A stretch of 64,000 nucleotides of DNA. Origin: Streptomyces sp. F001 (GTDB taxonomy: Bacteria; Actinomycetota; Actinomycetes; Streptomycetales; Streptomycetaceae). How positions within the stretch are numbered: the first letter of the stretch is position 1; each line of letters begins with the position of its first letter. The stretch covers positions 1 to 64,000 of the forward strand of contig NZ_QZWF01000002.1 of NCBI RefSeq assembly GCF_004187715.1, in the 5' to 3' direction. Below the pieces are notes generated by a model, which worked only from the letters and a program-made list of their open reading frames with translations, did no database searches and was not told the origin of the DNA. Positions 45,944-53,631 of the stretch are shown piece after piece. The translations under genes were made by a program, and so were the position numbers.

Positions 45944-45970
45944 CTCGACGGCGGCTGGACCGCGCACTGA
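45917..45970 (+). repeat. Exact 27-bp tandem duplication of the SDR gene end, including its stop
   Basis: The 27 bp at 45917-45943, which encode the last eight residues and TGA, are repeated exactly at 45944-45970. The second copy is outside the gene. This looks like recent slippage or unequal exchange, with no effect on the protein. Confidence 0.9.
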
Positions 45971-46040
45971 GCGATCCGGCGCCCCGCGCGCCCGGAGTTT
46001 TCCACAGGGCTGACGGGGCGCCCGGGCAATGAGGAATCCT

Positions 46041-48035
46041 GTGAGCATGTCCCGCGATCACGTGCACTCCGCCGAGCGTGCCGACGCCGACCCGCCACCG
46101 AACAGTTCCGCGGCCTCGGCGAGTGGCGCCACCACAGTGCCCGAGAGCAGCGCCGAGGCGCCGTTCCTGGAGCTGCTGGCCCGCGGTGCGTCCGCCGACG
46201 CCTTCGAGGAGCCGCTGCTGCACGCCCGCACCGAGGGCCGGCCGGCCGACCGGCTCGCGGCGCTCGAACACGCCAAGTTGCTCGCGCTGCGCGTCCGGTC
46301 GGAGCTGGAGGGGCGCCGCCGCCGGGAGGCCGAGCTGTCGGCGCTCTTCGAGACCGCCCACGACCTGGCCGGACTGCGCGATCTGGACGCCGTGCTCCAG
46401 GCGATCGTGCAGCGTGCCCGGTCGCTGCTCGGCACCGACGTCGCCTACCTCAGCCTGAACGACCCCGCCCGGGGCGACACCTACATGCGGGTGACCGAGG
46501 GCTCGGTCGCGGCCCGCTTCCAGCAGCTGCGGCTCGGGATGGGCGAAGGGCTCGGCGGCCTCGTCGCCCAGACGGCCCGCCCGTATGTCACCGACGACTA
46601 CTTCAAGGACGACCGCTTCCAGCACACCGCCACCATCGACGCGGGCGTGCGGGACGAGGGCCTGGTGGCCATTCTCGGGGTGCCCCTGATGCTCGGGCAC
46701 CATGTGATCGGGGTGCTCTTCGCGGCGGACCGGCGCGCGCGGGTCTTCGAGCGGGCGCAGATCGCGCTGCTCGGCTCCTTCGCGGCGCTGGCCGCGGCCG
46801 CCATCGACACCGCCAACCTGCTCACCGAGACCCGCTCGGCCCTCGCCGGCCTGGAGCACGCCAACGAGATCATCCGGGACCGCAGCGCCGTCATCGAACG
46901 CGCCTCCGACGTGCACGACCGCCTCGCCGAGCTGGTGCTGCGCGGAGGCGGAGTCCACGACGTGGCCGCCGCCGTCTCCGAGGTACTCGGCGGGACGGTC
47001 GAGTTCACCGACGCCACCGCCGCACCGGCGCAGGCCCTGGAGGCCTTCCGTACGGAAGGACATGCGGTACGGCACGAGGACGACTGGATCGCCGCGGTCG
47101 CCGCGGGCGGTGAACTGCTCGGCGCGCTCGTGCTGCGCGGACAGCCCGGGATCGACCCCGTCGACCTGCGCACCCTGGAGCGGGCCGCGATGGTGACCTC
47201 GCTGCTGCTGCTCGCCCGACGGTCCGCCGCCGAGGCCGAACAGCGTGTCCGCGGCGAACTCCTCGACGACCTGCTCGACGCCCGCGACCGTGACCCGCGC
47301 CTGCTGCGGGAACGCGCCGCGCGGCTGCATGCCGACCTCGACGCCACCCATGTCGTGCTCGCGGCACGCATCGACGGCCCGGCGGCCGACGCCGACCAGG
47401 AGGCGGACGCCCGTCGACGCCTGTGGTCCGCCGCGTCCCATCTCGCCGCCACCCGGCACGGACTGGCCGCCGCACGCGACGGCGGCACCGTCCTGCTGCT
47501 GCCCCTCGACCCCGGCGACACGGCCACCGACCTGGCCCGCCGCACCGCCCGGCACCTGGGCACCGCCGTCCACGAGGCGGTCACGGTCGGCGCGTCCGCA
47601 CCGATCGAGGACCTCGCCGCCCGCAGGGACTCCGTCCCCGCCGCCTATGAGGAGGGCCGCCGCTGCCTCGAAGCCCTGCACCTCCTCGGCCGCGCCGGAG
47701 ACGGTGCCGCCGCCGAGGACTTCGGCTTCCTGGGACTGCTGCTGGCCGGTGACCGGGACATCGCGGGCTTCGTGACCCGCACCATCGGCCAGGTCGTCGC
47801 CTACGACGAACGCCGCGGCACCGAGCTGGTGCGCACCCTCGACGCGTACTTCGCCTGCGGGATGAGCCCCGCCCGCACCAAGGACGAACTGCACGTCCAC
47901 GTCAACACCGTCGCCCAGCGCCTGGAGCGGGTCGGCCACCTGCTGGGGGACGACTGGCAGAGCCCCGCCCGTGCCCTGGAGATCCAGCTCGCCCTGCGCC
48001 TGCACTGTCTGGCGGTCGCCCCGACAAGCCACTGA
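46041..48035 (+). CDS. GAF-domain, PucR-type transcriptional regulator
   Basis: A 664-aa regulator. After a short disordered segment there is a helical region (residues about 30-95), a GAF sensor domain (AELSALFETAHDLAGL, RVTEGSVAARFQQLRLG, VAILGVPLMLGHHVIGVLF), a middle PucR/GGDEF-like region, and a C-terminal PucR HTH (LVRTLDAYFACGMSPARTKDELHVH, then VNTVAQRLERVG). It is placed after the dehydrogenase gene and convergent with the MHS transporter, so it probably controls them in response to an organic acid. GTG at 46041 has AGGA upstream; ATG at 46029 and 46047 are possible. Confidence 0.82.
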   Translation: MSMSRDHVHSAERADADPPPNSSAASASGATTVPESSAEAPFLELLARGASADAFEEPLLHARTEGRPADRLAALEHAKLLALRVRSELEGRRRREAELSALFETAHDLAGLRDLDAVLQAIVQRARSLLGTDVAYLSLNDPARGDTYMRVTEGSVAARFQQLRLGMGEGLGGLVAQTARPYVTDDYFKDDRFQHTATIDAGVRDEGLVAILGVPLMLGHHVIGVLFAADRRARVFERAQIALLGSFAALAAAAIDTANLLTETRSALAGLEHANEIIRDRSAVIERASDVHDRLAELVLRGGGVHDVAAAVSEVLGGTVEFTDATAAPAQALEAFRTEGHAVRHEDDWIAAVAAGGELLGALVLRGQPGIDPVDLRTLERAAMVTSLLLLARRSAAEAEQRVRGELLDDLLDARDRDPRLLRERAARLHADLDATHVVLAARIDGPAADADQEADARRRLWSAASHLAATRHGLAAARDGGTVLLLPLDPGDTATDLARRTARHLGTAVHEAVTVGASAPIEDLAARRDSVPAAYEEGRRCLEALHLLGRAGDGAAAEDFGFLGLLLAGDRDIAGFVTRTIGQVVAYDERRGTELVRTLDAYFACGMSPARTKDELHVHVNTVAQRLERVGHLLGDDWQSPARALEIQLALRLHCLAVAPTSH

Positions 48036-48068
48036 CCCCCGTACGCACGGGCGTACGGGGGTCAGTGG
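48029..48068. terminator. Bidirectional hairpin terminator between GAF regulator and MHS transporter
   Basis: Two perfectly complementary 18-bp arms (48029-48046 and 48051-48068) flank a 4-nt ACGG loop. The arms contain CTGACCCCCGTACGC and its complement. It lies between two convergent genes, starting inside the stop of the first, and can serve both strands. There is no long T run, as usual in Streptomyces. Confidence 0.8.
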
Positions 48069-48077
48069 CCGACTGGA

Positions 48078-49463
48078 TCAGACCCGGTGTGCGTCCGGTG
48101 TCCGGTCGGCCGTGGACTCCGTCCCGCCAACGGATTCGACGTCGGCCAGGTCCCGGTTGCGGGTCTCCTTCGCCGCCGCCACGGCGACGACGGTCAGGAG
48201 CGCCGCGGCGATCACGTACAGGGAGATGGGCGTCGAGCTGTCGTAGCTGGACAGCAGCGCGGTGGCGATCAGCGGGGCGGGCGCACCGGCCGCGACCGAG
48301 GCGAACTGGGCGCCGATGGAGGCACCGGAGTAGCGCATCCGGGTCGCGAACATCTCGGAGAAGAACGCGGCCTGCGGCGCGTACATCGCACCGTGCATCA
48401 CCAGACCCACGGTGACGGCGAGGATCAGGTTGCCGAAGCCGCCGGTGTCGATGAGCGAGAAGAACGGGAACATCCACAGGCCGACGCCGACCGCACCCAG
48501 CAGATAGACAGGACGGCGGCCGATCCGGTCCGACAGCGCGCCCCACAGCGGGATGACCGCGAAGTGCACGGCGGACGCGATGAGCACCGCGTTGAGCGCC
48601 GTCTGCTTGGAGACCCCGGCGGAGGTGGTGGCGTAGACGAGGATGAACGCGGTGATGACGTAGTAGCTGATGTTCTCGGCCATCCGTGCACCCATCGCCA
48701 CCAGGACGTCACGCCAGTGGTGGCGCAGCACCGCGACCAGCGGGAGCTTCTCGGCGGCAGCGGTGCTGTCCGCCTTGCGCGCCTCGGCCTGCGCCAGAGC
48801 CTGCTTGAACACGGGCGACTCGTCGACGGACAGCCGGATCCACAGGCCGACGATCACCAGCACACCGGAGAGCAGGAACGGAATCCGCCAGCCCCAGCTG
48901 ACGAAGGCGCTGTCGGAGAGCAGAGCGGTCAGCAGGGACAGCACACCGGTCGCCAGGAGCTGTCCGGCCGGCGCGCCGGTCTGTGGCCACGAGGCCCAGA
49001 AGCCGCGCCGTCGCGCATCCCCGTGCTCCGACACGAGCAGCACGGCGCCGCCCCACTCACCGCCGAGCGCGAAGCCCTGCACGAGACGCAGCACGGTGAG
49101 CAGCACCGGCGCCGCCGTGCCGATCGTCGCGTGGGTGGGCAGCAGCCCGATCGCGAAGGTCGCCCCGCCCATCAGCAGCAGGCTCAGCACCAGCAGCTTC
49201 TTGCGCCCGAGCCGGTCGCCGTAGTGCCCGAAGACCAGGGCACCCAGCGGCCTGGCGGCGAAGCCGACCGCGTATGTCAGGAACGAGAGCAGTGTGCCGA
49301 CGAGCGGGTCGGAGTCGGGGAAGAACAGCTGGTTGAAAACGAGCGCGGCGGCAGATCCGTACAGGAAGAAGTCGTACCACTCGATGGTGGTGCCGATGAG
49401 GCTGGCGGCGACGATGCGCTTGAGGTTGCCGGGCGTTGGGGGAGCGGATGCTGCGGAGGCCAT
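48078..49463 (-). CDS. MHS-family MFS transporter (metabolite:H+ symporter)
   Basis: A 461-aa, 12-helix transporter of the sugar_tr/MHS class. The start NLKRIVAASLIGTTIEWYDF is the typical MHS N-terminus, followed by GHYGDRLGRKKLLV after TM2, and LVQGFALGGEWGGAVLL. These carriers import carboxylates such as alpha-ketoglutarate, proline or shikimate with protons. The linked 3-hydroxybutyrate dehydrogenase and GAF regulator suggest an organic acid substrate. ATG at 49463 is chosen because the frame upstream lacks hydrophobic or conserved sequence. Confidence 0.88.
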   Translation of the reverse strand: MASAASAPPTPGNLKRIVAASLIGTTIEWYDFFLYGSAAALVFNQLFFPDSDPLVGTLLSFLTYAVGFAARPLGALVFGHYGDRLGRKKLLVLSLLLMGGATFAIGLLPTHATIGTAAPVLLTVLRLVQGFALGGEWGGAVLLVSEHGDARRRGFWASWPQTGAPAGQLLATGVLSLLTALLSDSAFVSWGWRIPFLLSGVLVIVGLWIRLSVDESPVFKQALAQAEARKADSTAAAEKLPLVAVLRHHWRDVLVAMGARMAENISYYVITAFILVYATTSAGVSKQTALNAVLIASAVHFAVIPLWGALSDRIGRRPVYLLGAVGVGLWMFPFFSLIDTGGFGNLILAVTVGLVMHGAMYAPQAAFFSEMFATRMRYSGASIGAQFASVAAGAPAPLIATALLSSYDSSTPISLYVIAAALLTVVAVAAAKETRNRDLADVESVGGTESTADRTPDAHRV

Positions 49464-49684
49464 GTGCGCCACTTCCTCGTGTGCGGTGGGGACGGGTACG
49501 TGTTCGCACACCGTAGAAACGTGCAGGTCAGGGGCACATGTGGTGGGACACCATAGTTCGGGGCGTGGCTATGCGTCGGGCCGCCATGTCCGCTCGTGCA
49601 GCGGCAGCTGAGAGGCTTGGAGAGGAGCGAAATGAGCGCTGTCGGGGAAGTGTAGTTGGGGGTGATTTGACGGTGGCGTGCCGG

Positions 49685-49765
49685 CTCCCGTGCTGGTTCG
49701 GTGCTGACTAAAGTCCCACGTCATCACCCGCGTTCGTCTCTCCCGTGCTGACTTGGTGCTGACTA
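49685..49765. repeat. Two 26-bp direct repeats, 55 bp apart
   Basis: CTCCCGTGCTGGTTCGGTGC followed by TGACTA (49685-49710) is repeated at 49740-49765 with three changes (GTTC becomes ACTT). Each copy has GTGCTG twice. Their spacing of about five helical turns would suit arm-type integrase sites or a regulator binding site. Confidence 0.6.
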
Positions 49766-50276
49766 CGCTCTGTAGAACTCGGGCATGACGGGCGGATCGG
49801 TCCCGAGTTGCGCTGCAACAGCGACTCGATCCAAAGGCCAAGCGGTCTGTCCTGCTCGTGGCTTCTTCGGGGGACGGGGCGTCGGGAGTGAGCGCGGTGC
49901 GCGGTCGGCCCAGCAGGTTCTTGGTCTGCTGGTGGTACACAGACGTAGACCCTTCTGACCTGCGTAGTCTGGCGCGATCACTTCTTGTGTGGTGACTTGG
50001 TCCATTGCTGGTCCGGATCTTGGCCCCAGAGGCCACAGGGCCAGGGTGCTGCGGCGCGTTCGGCGAGACGGTCGGATAGTGCATCGGGGTAGCAAGGCGA
50101 CCGAGTGTCATCCGAGGCCGCCCATGGTCTTGGGGAGCTGGACTGCCTCGTCGACCTGTTTCCGATGACGCACCACGTGGAGTGCGTCGCGATCCTCGAA
50201 CCGGCTGCAAAGAGCTCCTGAGCTGCGGTTTTGTGCGTGCGCATTATGTGCGGTGTGGGCGTTACGGGCGATATCT

Positions 50277-50316
50277 TGACGCTGAAATGACGCCCGTGAC
50301 GCTCATTTGACGCCCG
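50277..50316. repeat. Two tandem 20-bp repeats with four TGACGC units
   Basis: TGACGCTGAAATGACGCCCG (50277-50296) is followed directly by TGACGCTCATTTGACGCCCG (50297-50316), 17 of 20 bases identical. TGACGC therefore occurs at 50277, 50288, 50297 and 50308. The array is 470 bp before the first tiny frame of the downstream operon and could be a binding site for a regulator or an initiator-like protein. Confidence 0.6.
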
Positions 50317-50787
50317 TTCTGATGGCGTGTCAGGCGCCCTGTTAGGCAGGTCAGGTCCTGTCGAGGCGGCGAGTTTCGATGGGGCGCCCAGGGCAGGCGG
50401 TGAGCGCAGAGCCGCTGGTTCCGGCTGATCAGATGTCCCGGAAGAGACCAGCCGACGCCGTGGCCTGCCGCGTCCGGCCGTCGCAGGTCGTTGATCTGTA
50501 CGAATGCCCTTTCAGCCGTTTCGCGCTCTTACCGGCTGATGTAGCCGGAAGTGCCAGGAAAGTCCCAGAGAACTCTCACTGGCAGGAGCCTCTCTTTCGG
50601 CTCTATGCAGGGCGTGCGGGTGCGGTGTGGGCCGGTGACCGTGGATCGACGGTCTGGCCCGAACGAATCCGCCGATCCGGTTGAGGACGAAGAGCGAACC
50701 ACCCCCGCGTTGGCCGGGAGCACCTCGGGGTTTTGGGACGTGCTGTCCGTGCCTCCGAACCGTTACCGTGCTGGGGGGAGCACCATC

Positions 50788-50859
50788 ATGCCTCAGATTC
50801 GGGTAGCTGGCCCGGTGAACCACCCCCGGTCCGCGCCGGCGACCGCGTCAACCCGATGA
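50788..50859 (+). CDS. Possible 23-aa leader peptide
   Basis: ATG at 50788 has GGGGGGAG 8-15 nt upstream, a strong ribosome site, and encodes a 23-residue peptide (MPQIRVAGPVNHPRSAPATA and three more). Its stop overlaps the next ATG in an ATGA arrangement. Its sequence is not recognised. It could be a coupling leader or a small peptide of the system downstream. Confidence 0.3.
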   Translation: MPQIRVAGPVNHPRSAPATASTR

Positions 50860-50975
50860 CCGAGAACTGGGACCGCATCGGCCAGCTGATCACCACGGGC
50901 GCGGACATGGCCGAGGCGGTACGGCGCTGCGAGGAGCTGGCGGAGCGGGTGCGGGTGGTGACGTCGGAGGGGTGA
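50856..50975 (+). CDS. Possible 39-aa protein ahead of the NTPase gene
   Basis: ATG at 50856 overlaps the stop of the 23-aa frame. The product is 39 residues, MTENWDRIGQLITTGADMAE then a helical amphipathic stretch ending RVVTSEG. The composition (acidic, Ala/Glu-rich helix) is protein-like, and the stop overlaps a GTG (50972) in frame with the NTPase. Such tiny proteins occur ahead of conflict-system NTPases. I do not recognise it; it may be a real coupled gene. Confidence 0.4.
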   Translation: MTENWDRIGQLITTGADMAEAVRRCEELAERVRVVTSEG

Positions 50976-51070
50976 GCACTGCGGATGTCCCGGTGCACGC
51001 AGCCCCGCAACCATCTTGTTCCGGCATGCGTCCAGGTGCTTACCTGAGTGCAGCCGTACAGGAGGGGGGC

Positions 51071-53167
51071 ATGACATCTCATCGGGCTGTGCGGGCCCTG
51101 GTCGTCGGCGCCGGGCTGGTCGTGACCTTGATCGTGCTGCCGACGGTTCTGAACATCGCCACGAGCGCCCGTCTTCCCGGGCCGCTGGCCTGGATCGCGG
51201 CCCGGCCGTGGCCGGTTCTGGCGGGCACGGGGTTCCTCGCAGTCGTGCTGGCTTGGGTCCAGCTGACCTATCTTGACGATCCGAGCCGCGCACGCCGGAC
51301 CGATACGCGGGGACGAGGTCTCGCGGATGCCGTGCTGCTGATCGACCGTGGGGCCGGATCGTGGCGACGGGAGACGCTGGTGGCCACTGTGGCGTGGCGG
51401 GTTCGCTCCGGCACGCGGGCCACCGTCGTCTACGGCTTACCAGGCGCGGGCAAGACCACGATCGTCGCGCAGGCGGCTCGTGAACTGATCGGCGAGATCA
51501 AATACGGCGTCGCTCTAACCCTCGAAGGCTACCGGGCGGAGGACGACTCGGGGTCTGTGGCGTTGCAACTGAACGGATTCCTGGCCGGGTTCGGTCGGGA
51601 ATTGGACTTGGCGGTCCTCGAACAGTCGCCGAGGGCGACGCTGCTGCGTCGGCTTGCCGTGGAGCTACGCGGGCTCGGCGTACTTGTGCTGATCGACGGC
51701 CTGCACCGGGCCGCGCCCGACACCCGGCGGGACCTCCTGGAAGCGCTGGACGGGGTGGAAGGGGTCCGCGTGCTGGCCGCCTCCGACGAGGCACCGACGG
51801 CGCGGCTGCCGGCGGAGGGAGTGCACGTGCCAGAGCTGACTCCGAACGAATACCGCGAATTCGCCCGGACCCTCGCGGTCGAACTGGGCCTCGAAATCGA
51901 CCTGGACGACCTGTTTGACCGGCTGCCCGACGAGATCCGCAGCTCCCCCCGTTCCCTCGCCATCACCCTCGGCTACCTCAGGAATCGCCCGATTGAACTG
52001 CTGCCGACCGACGCCGCCTCCGATGCACAAGTGGTCGCGCACGCGATGACCGCCCTTGACGTTCCGACACGGCAAGCGCTGTTGCTGGCCGCCCTGTTCC
52101 GGGGCTGCGGCCTCACCGAGCTGCTCGCCTCCTCCGAGGGGCCGCCCGGGCTGCGGGACGAGCTGGACGCGCTGCTGCGGCGGGCTCTGATCGACCAGGT
52201 GCAGCCCACAGTCGAGCTACCCGCCCTGGTGGTCGCCGGGCTCAGCGGCCTCGGCGGACCGGAGGCCGACGGGCTGTATGAGCGGGTGACTGACACACTC
52301 CTCGCCCAGGTTTGCGCACAGGTGGCAGCAGACACCGACCTGGCCGCAGCGGGCCAAGTTCTGGCCGCCGTGGCTCACAACTTGAGTGAGTTGGAGGGAT
52401 GGGCGCAGATTCTGAAGCTGTGCGACCGATCGGTCCTTGACACGCTGAATCGGCAGGGGCACTGGATTGCGTATCTGACGCTCCTGAGGGTCGGCATCCG
52501 CGCGGCCGACGGGCGGGACGAGGACCTGGCGCTTGAGCTGCGGCTGAGGCTGGGCCGCAAACTCACTCAGCTGGGAGAGCAGGAGGAGGCCGCGGCGCTG
52601 GTGGAGACGGTGGTCTCGCAGGTGGGCGAGGGCGAGGGCGTCGCCCGGATCCGGCTGGCCACACAGCATGGCCTCTTCGCGCTGACCCGCGGTGACGCAC
52701 AGGCGGCGAAGGTGGCCTTCGAACGCGCCCGCGACCAGGCCGAGGCGCTCGGCGACCCCGCTCTGCTGGCCACGGTGTACAAACAACTCGGTCATACCTA
52801 CCAGGCGTTGGGCCGGGTCGAGCTTGCGAGCGAGGCGTTCCACACGGCTATCGACCGTGCCCCTGCCAGGTCCAAGTACTCCTGGGACTCCCTGGTGAAC
52901 CTGGCGATGCTGGATCTGCGGGCGGGCCGGACGGCTGCGGCAAGAGAACGCATAGAGCGGGCGGTCCGGGGTATGACCGCTGAGCGCTACACCGCAGGTC
53001 TGCCCCGGGCGAACCTGGCCTACGCCGAGATCGTCTACTCCGGCGGCGACCGCGGCCGCGCGCTGGAGCTGGCCCGAGAGGTACTGGCGGGATCCGGCCA
53101 CGACGACAAAGTCACCGAACTGGCGGCATCGATGATCAGGAGGTTCGAGCGGGCGACCGACGGATGA
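51071..53167 (+). CDS. Membrane-anchored STAND-like NTPase with C-terminal TPR-like repeats
   Basis: A 698-aa protein. Residues 5-70 hold two transmembrane helices (VRALVVGAGLVVTLIVLPTV and WPVLAGTGFLAVVLAWVQL). The NTPase follows: Walker A YGLPGAGKTTIV (about 121-132), Walker B LGVLVLIDGLHR (about 202-212), then a LEALDGVEGVRVLAASDE sensor region and a winged-helix-like part. Residues about 480-690 form alpha-helical repeats of TPR type (HGLFALTRGDAQAAKVAFER, LGHTYQALGRVELASEAFHT). The ATG at 51071 follows GGAGGGGGG. Leu123 in the P-loop is a TTA codon. It overlaps the next gene by 4 nt. Such NTPases sense or assemble in signalling and defence; the ligand is unknown. Confidence 0.72.
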   Translation: MTSHRAVRALVVGAGLVVTLIVLPTVLNIATSARLPGPLAWIAARPWPVLAGTGFLAVVLAWVQLTYLDDPSRARRTDTRGRGLADAVLLIDRGAGSWRRETLVATVAWRVRSGTRATVVYGLPGAGKTTIVAQAARELIGEIKYGVALTLEGYRAEDDSGSVALQLNGFLAGFGRELDLAVLEQSPRATLLRRLAVELRGLGVLVLIDGLHRAAPDTRRDLLEALDGVEGVRVLAASDEAPTARLPAEGVHVPELTPNEYREFARTLAVELGLEIDLDDLFDRLPDEIRSSPRSLAITLGYLRNRPIELLPTDAASDAQVVAHAMTALDVPTRQALLLAALFRGCGLTELLASSEGPPGLRDELDALLRRALIDQVQPTVELPALVVAGLSGLGGPEADGLYERVTDTLLAQVCAQVAADTDLAAAGQVLAAVAHNLSELEGWAQILKLCDRSVLDTLNRQGHWIAYLTLLRVGIRAADGRDEDLALELRLRLGRKLTQLGEQEEAAALVETVVSQVGEGEGVARIRLATQHGLFALTRGDAQAAKVAFERARDQAEALGDPALLATVYKQLGHTYQALGRVELASEAFHTAIDRAPARSKYSWDSLVNLAMLDLRAGRTAAARERIERAVRGMTAERYTAGLPRANLAYAEIVYSGGDRGRALELAREVLAGSGHDDKVTELAASMIRRFERATDG

Positions 53168-53217
53168 TTCGAGCGGGATCATCAGAGCTGGCAACTGACG
53201 GATGGGGGAGGCCCAGG

Positions 53218-53631
53218 ATGCTGTTGCGCAGGCGGAGGCGAGCGGTGGGACCGACTTGGACACCCGGCTTCAACCCGGTCAACTATCGGGACGATCCCGG
53301 GCTGCCGAGTACGGTCCTGCGGCTGCTGAAGCGATACGAGAAGGCGCTGGCATTCCACTTCCGATGGGGCACGGAGTCCCGAGCCCGGATCGATCGGCTG
53401 GCCGCTCGACTGCGGGCCGTCTGGCCGGACGACGAGCTCGACCCGCGGTATCTCGCGTCGATCCTGGCAGTGCTCGATGTACGCGCCCAGGCGCTGTACA
53501 GCAAGCGGGGAATGGACGAGGCCGAGGAGAGCCTGGCCGGATTCTGGGCCGCCAACGGTCTTGAGCAAGCGGCGTTCGACGAAGTCATCAGGCAGATCCA
53601 CATTGATCTCATCACCCTCGTCGACACCTGA
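53218..53631 (+). CDS. 137-aa helical protein in the NTPase operon
   Basis: A basic N-terminus (MLLRRRRRAVG) is followed by a mostly alpha-helical domain (STVLRLLKRYEKALAFHFRW, DELDPRYLASILAVLDVRAQ, EQAAFDEVIRQIHIDLITL). I know no family. ATG at 53218 is preferred because GGGGGAGG is 6 nt upstream; ATG at 53164 overlaps the previous stop (ATGA) and would add 18 residues. It overlaps the next gene by 29 nt. Its place between the NTPase and the ligase suggests a partner or adaptor. Confidence 0.6.
   Translation: MLLRRRRRAVGPTWTPGFNPVNYRDDPGLPSTVLRLLKRYEKALAFHFRWGTESRARIDRLAARLRAVWPDDELDPRYLASILAVLDVRAQALYSKRGMDEAEESLAGFWAANGLEQAAFDEVIRQIHIDLITLVDT

Larger units (their letters stand above)
49464..50787. 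other. Long gene-poor stretch, probably remnant mobile or regulatory DNA
   Basis: No convincing protein is seen on either strand for over 1.3 kb. Open frames are short, arginine-rich shadows without domains. GC content is lower than in the genes around, especially at 49600-49780 and 50230-50330. Two sets of direct repeats lie here (49685-49765 and 50277-50316, listed separately). The left end must contain the MHS promoter. The region may be what remains of an integrated element. Confidence 0.45.

Noticed and set aside
50379..50684. 101-codon plus-strand frame in the gap before the NTPase operon
   Set aside because: No ribosome site at its start, irregular composition and no similarity recognised.
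49464..50787. Integrase or excisionase gene in the gap
   Set aside because: No tyrosine (R-H-R-Y) or serine recombinase motif could be found in any frame.
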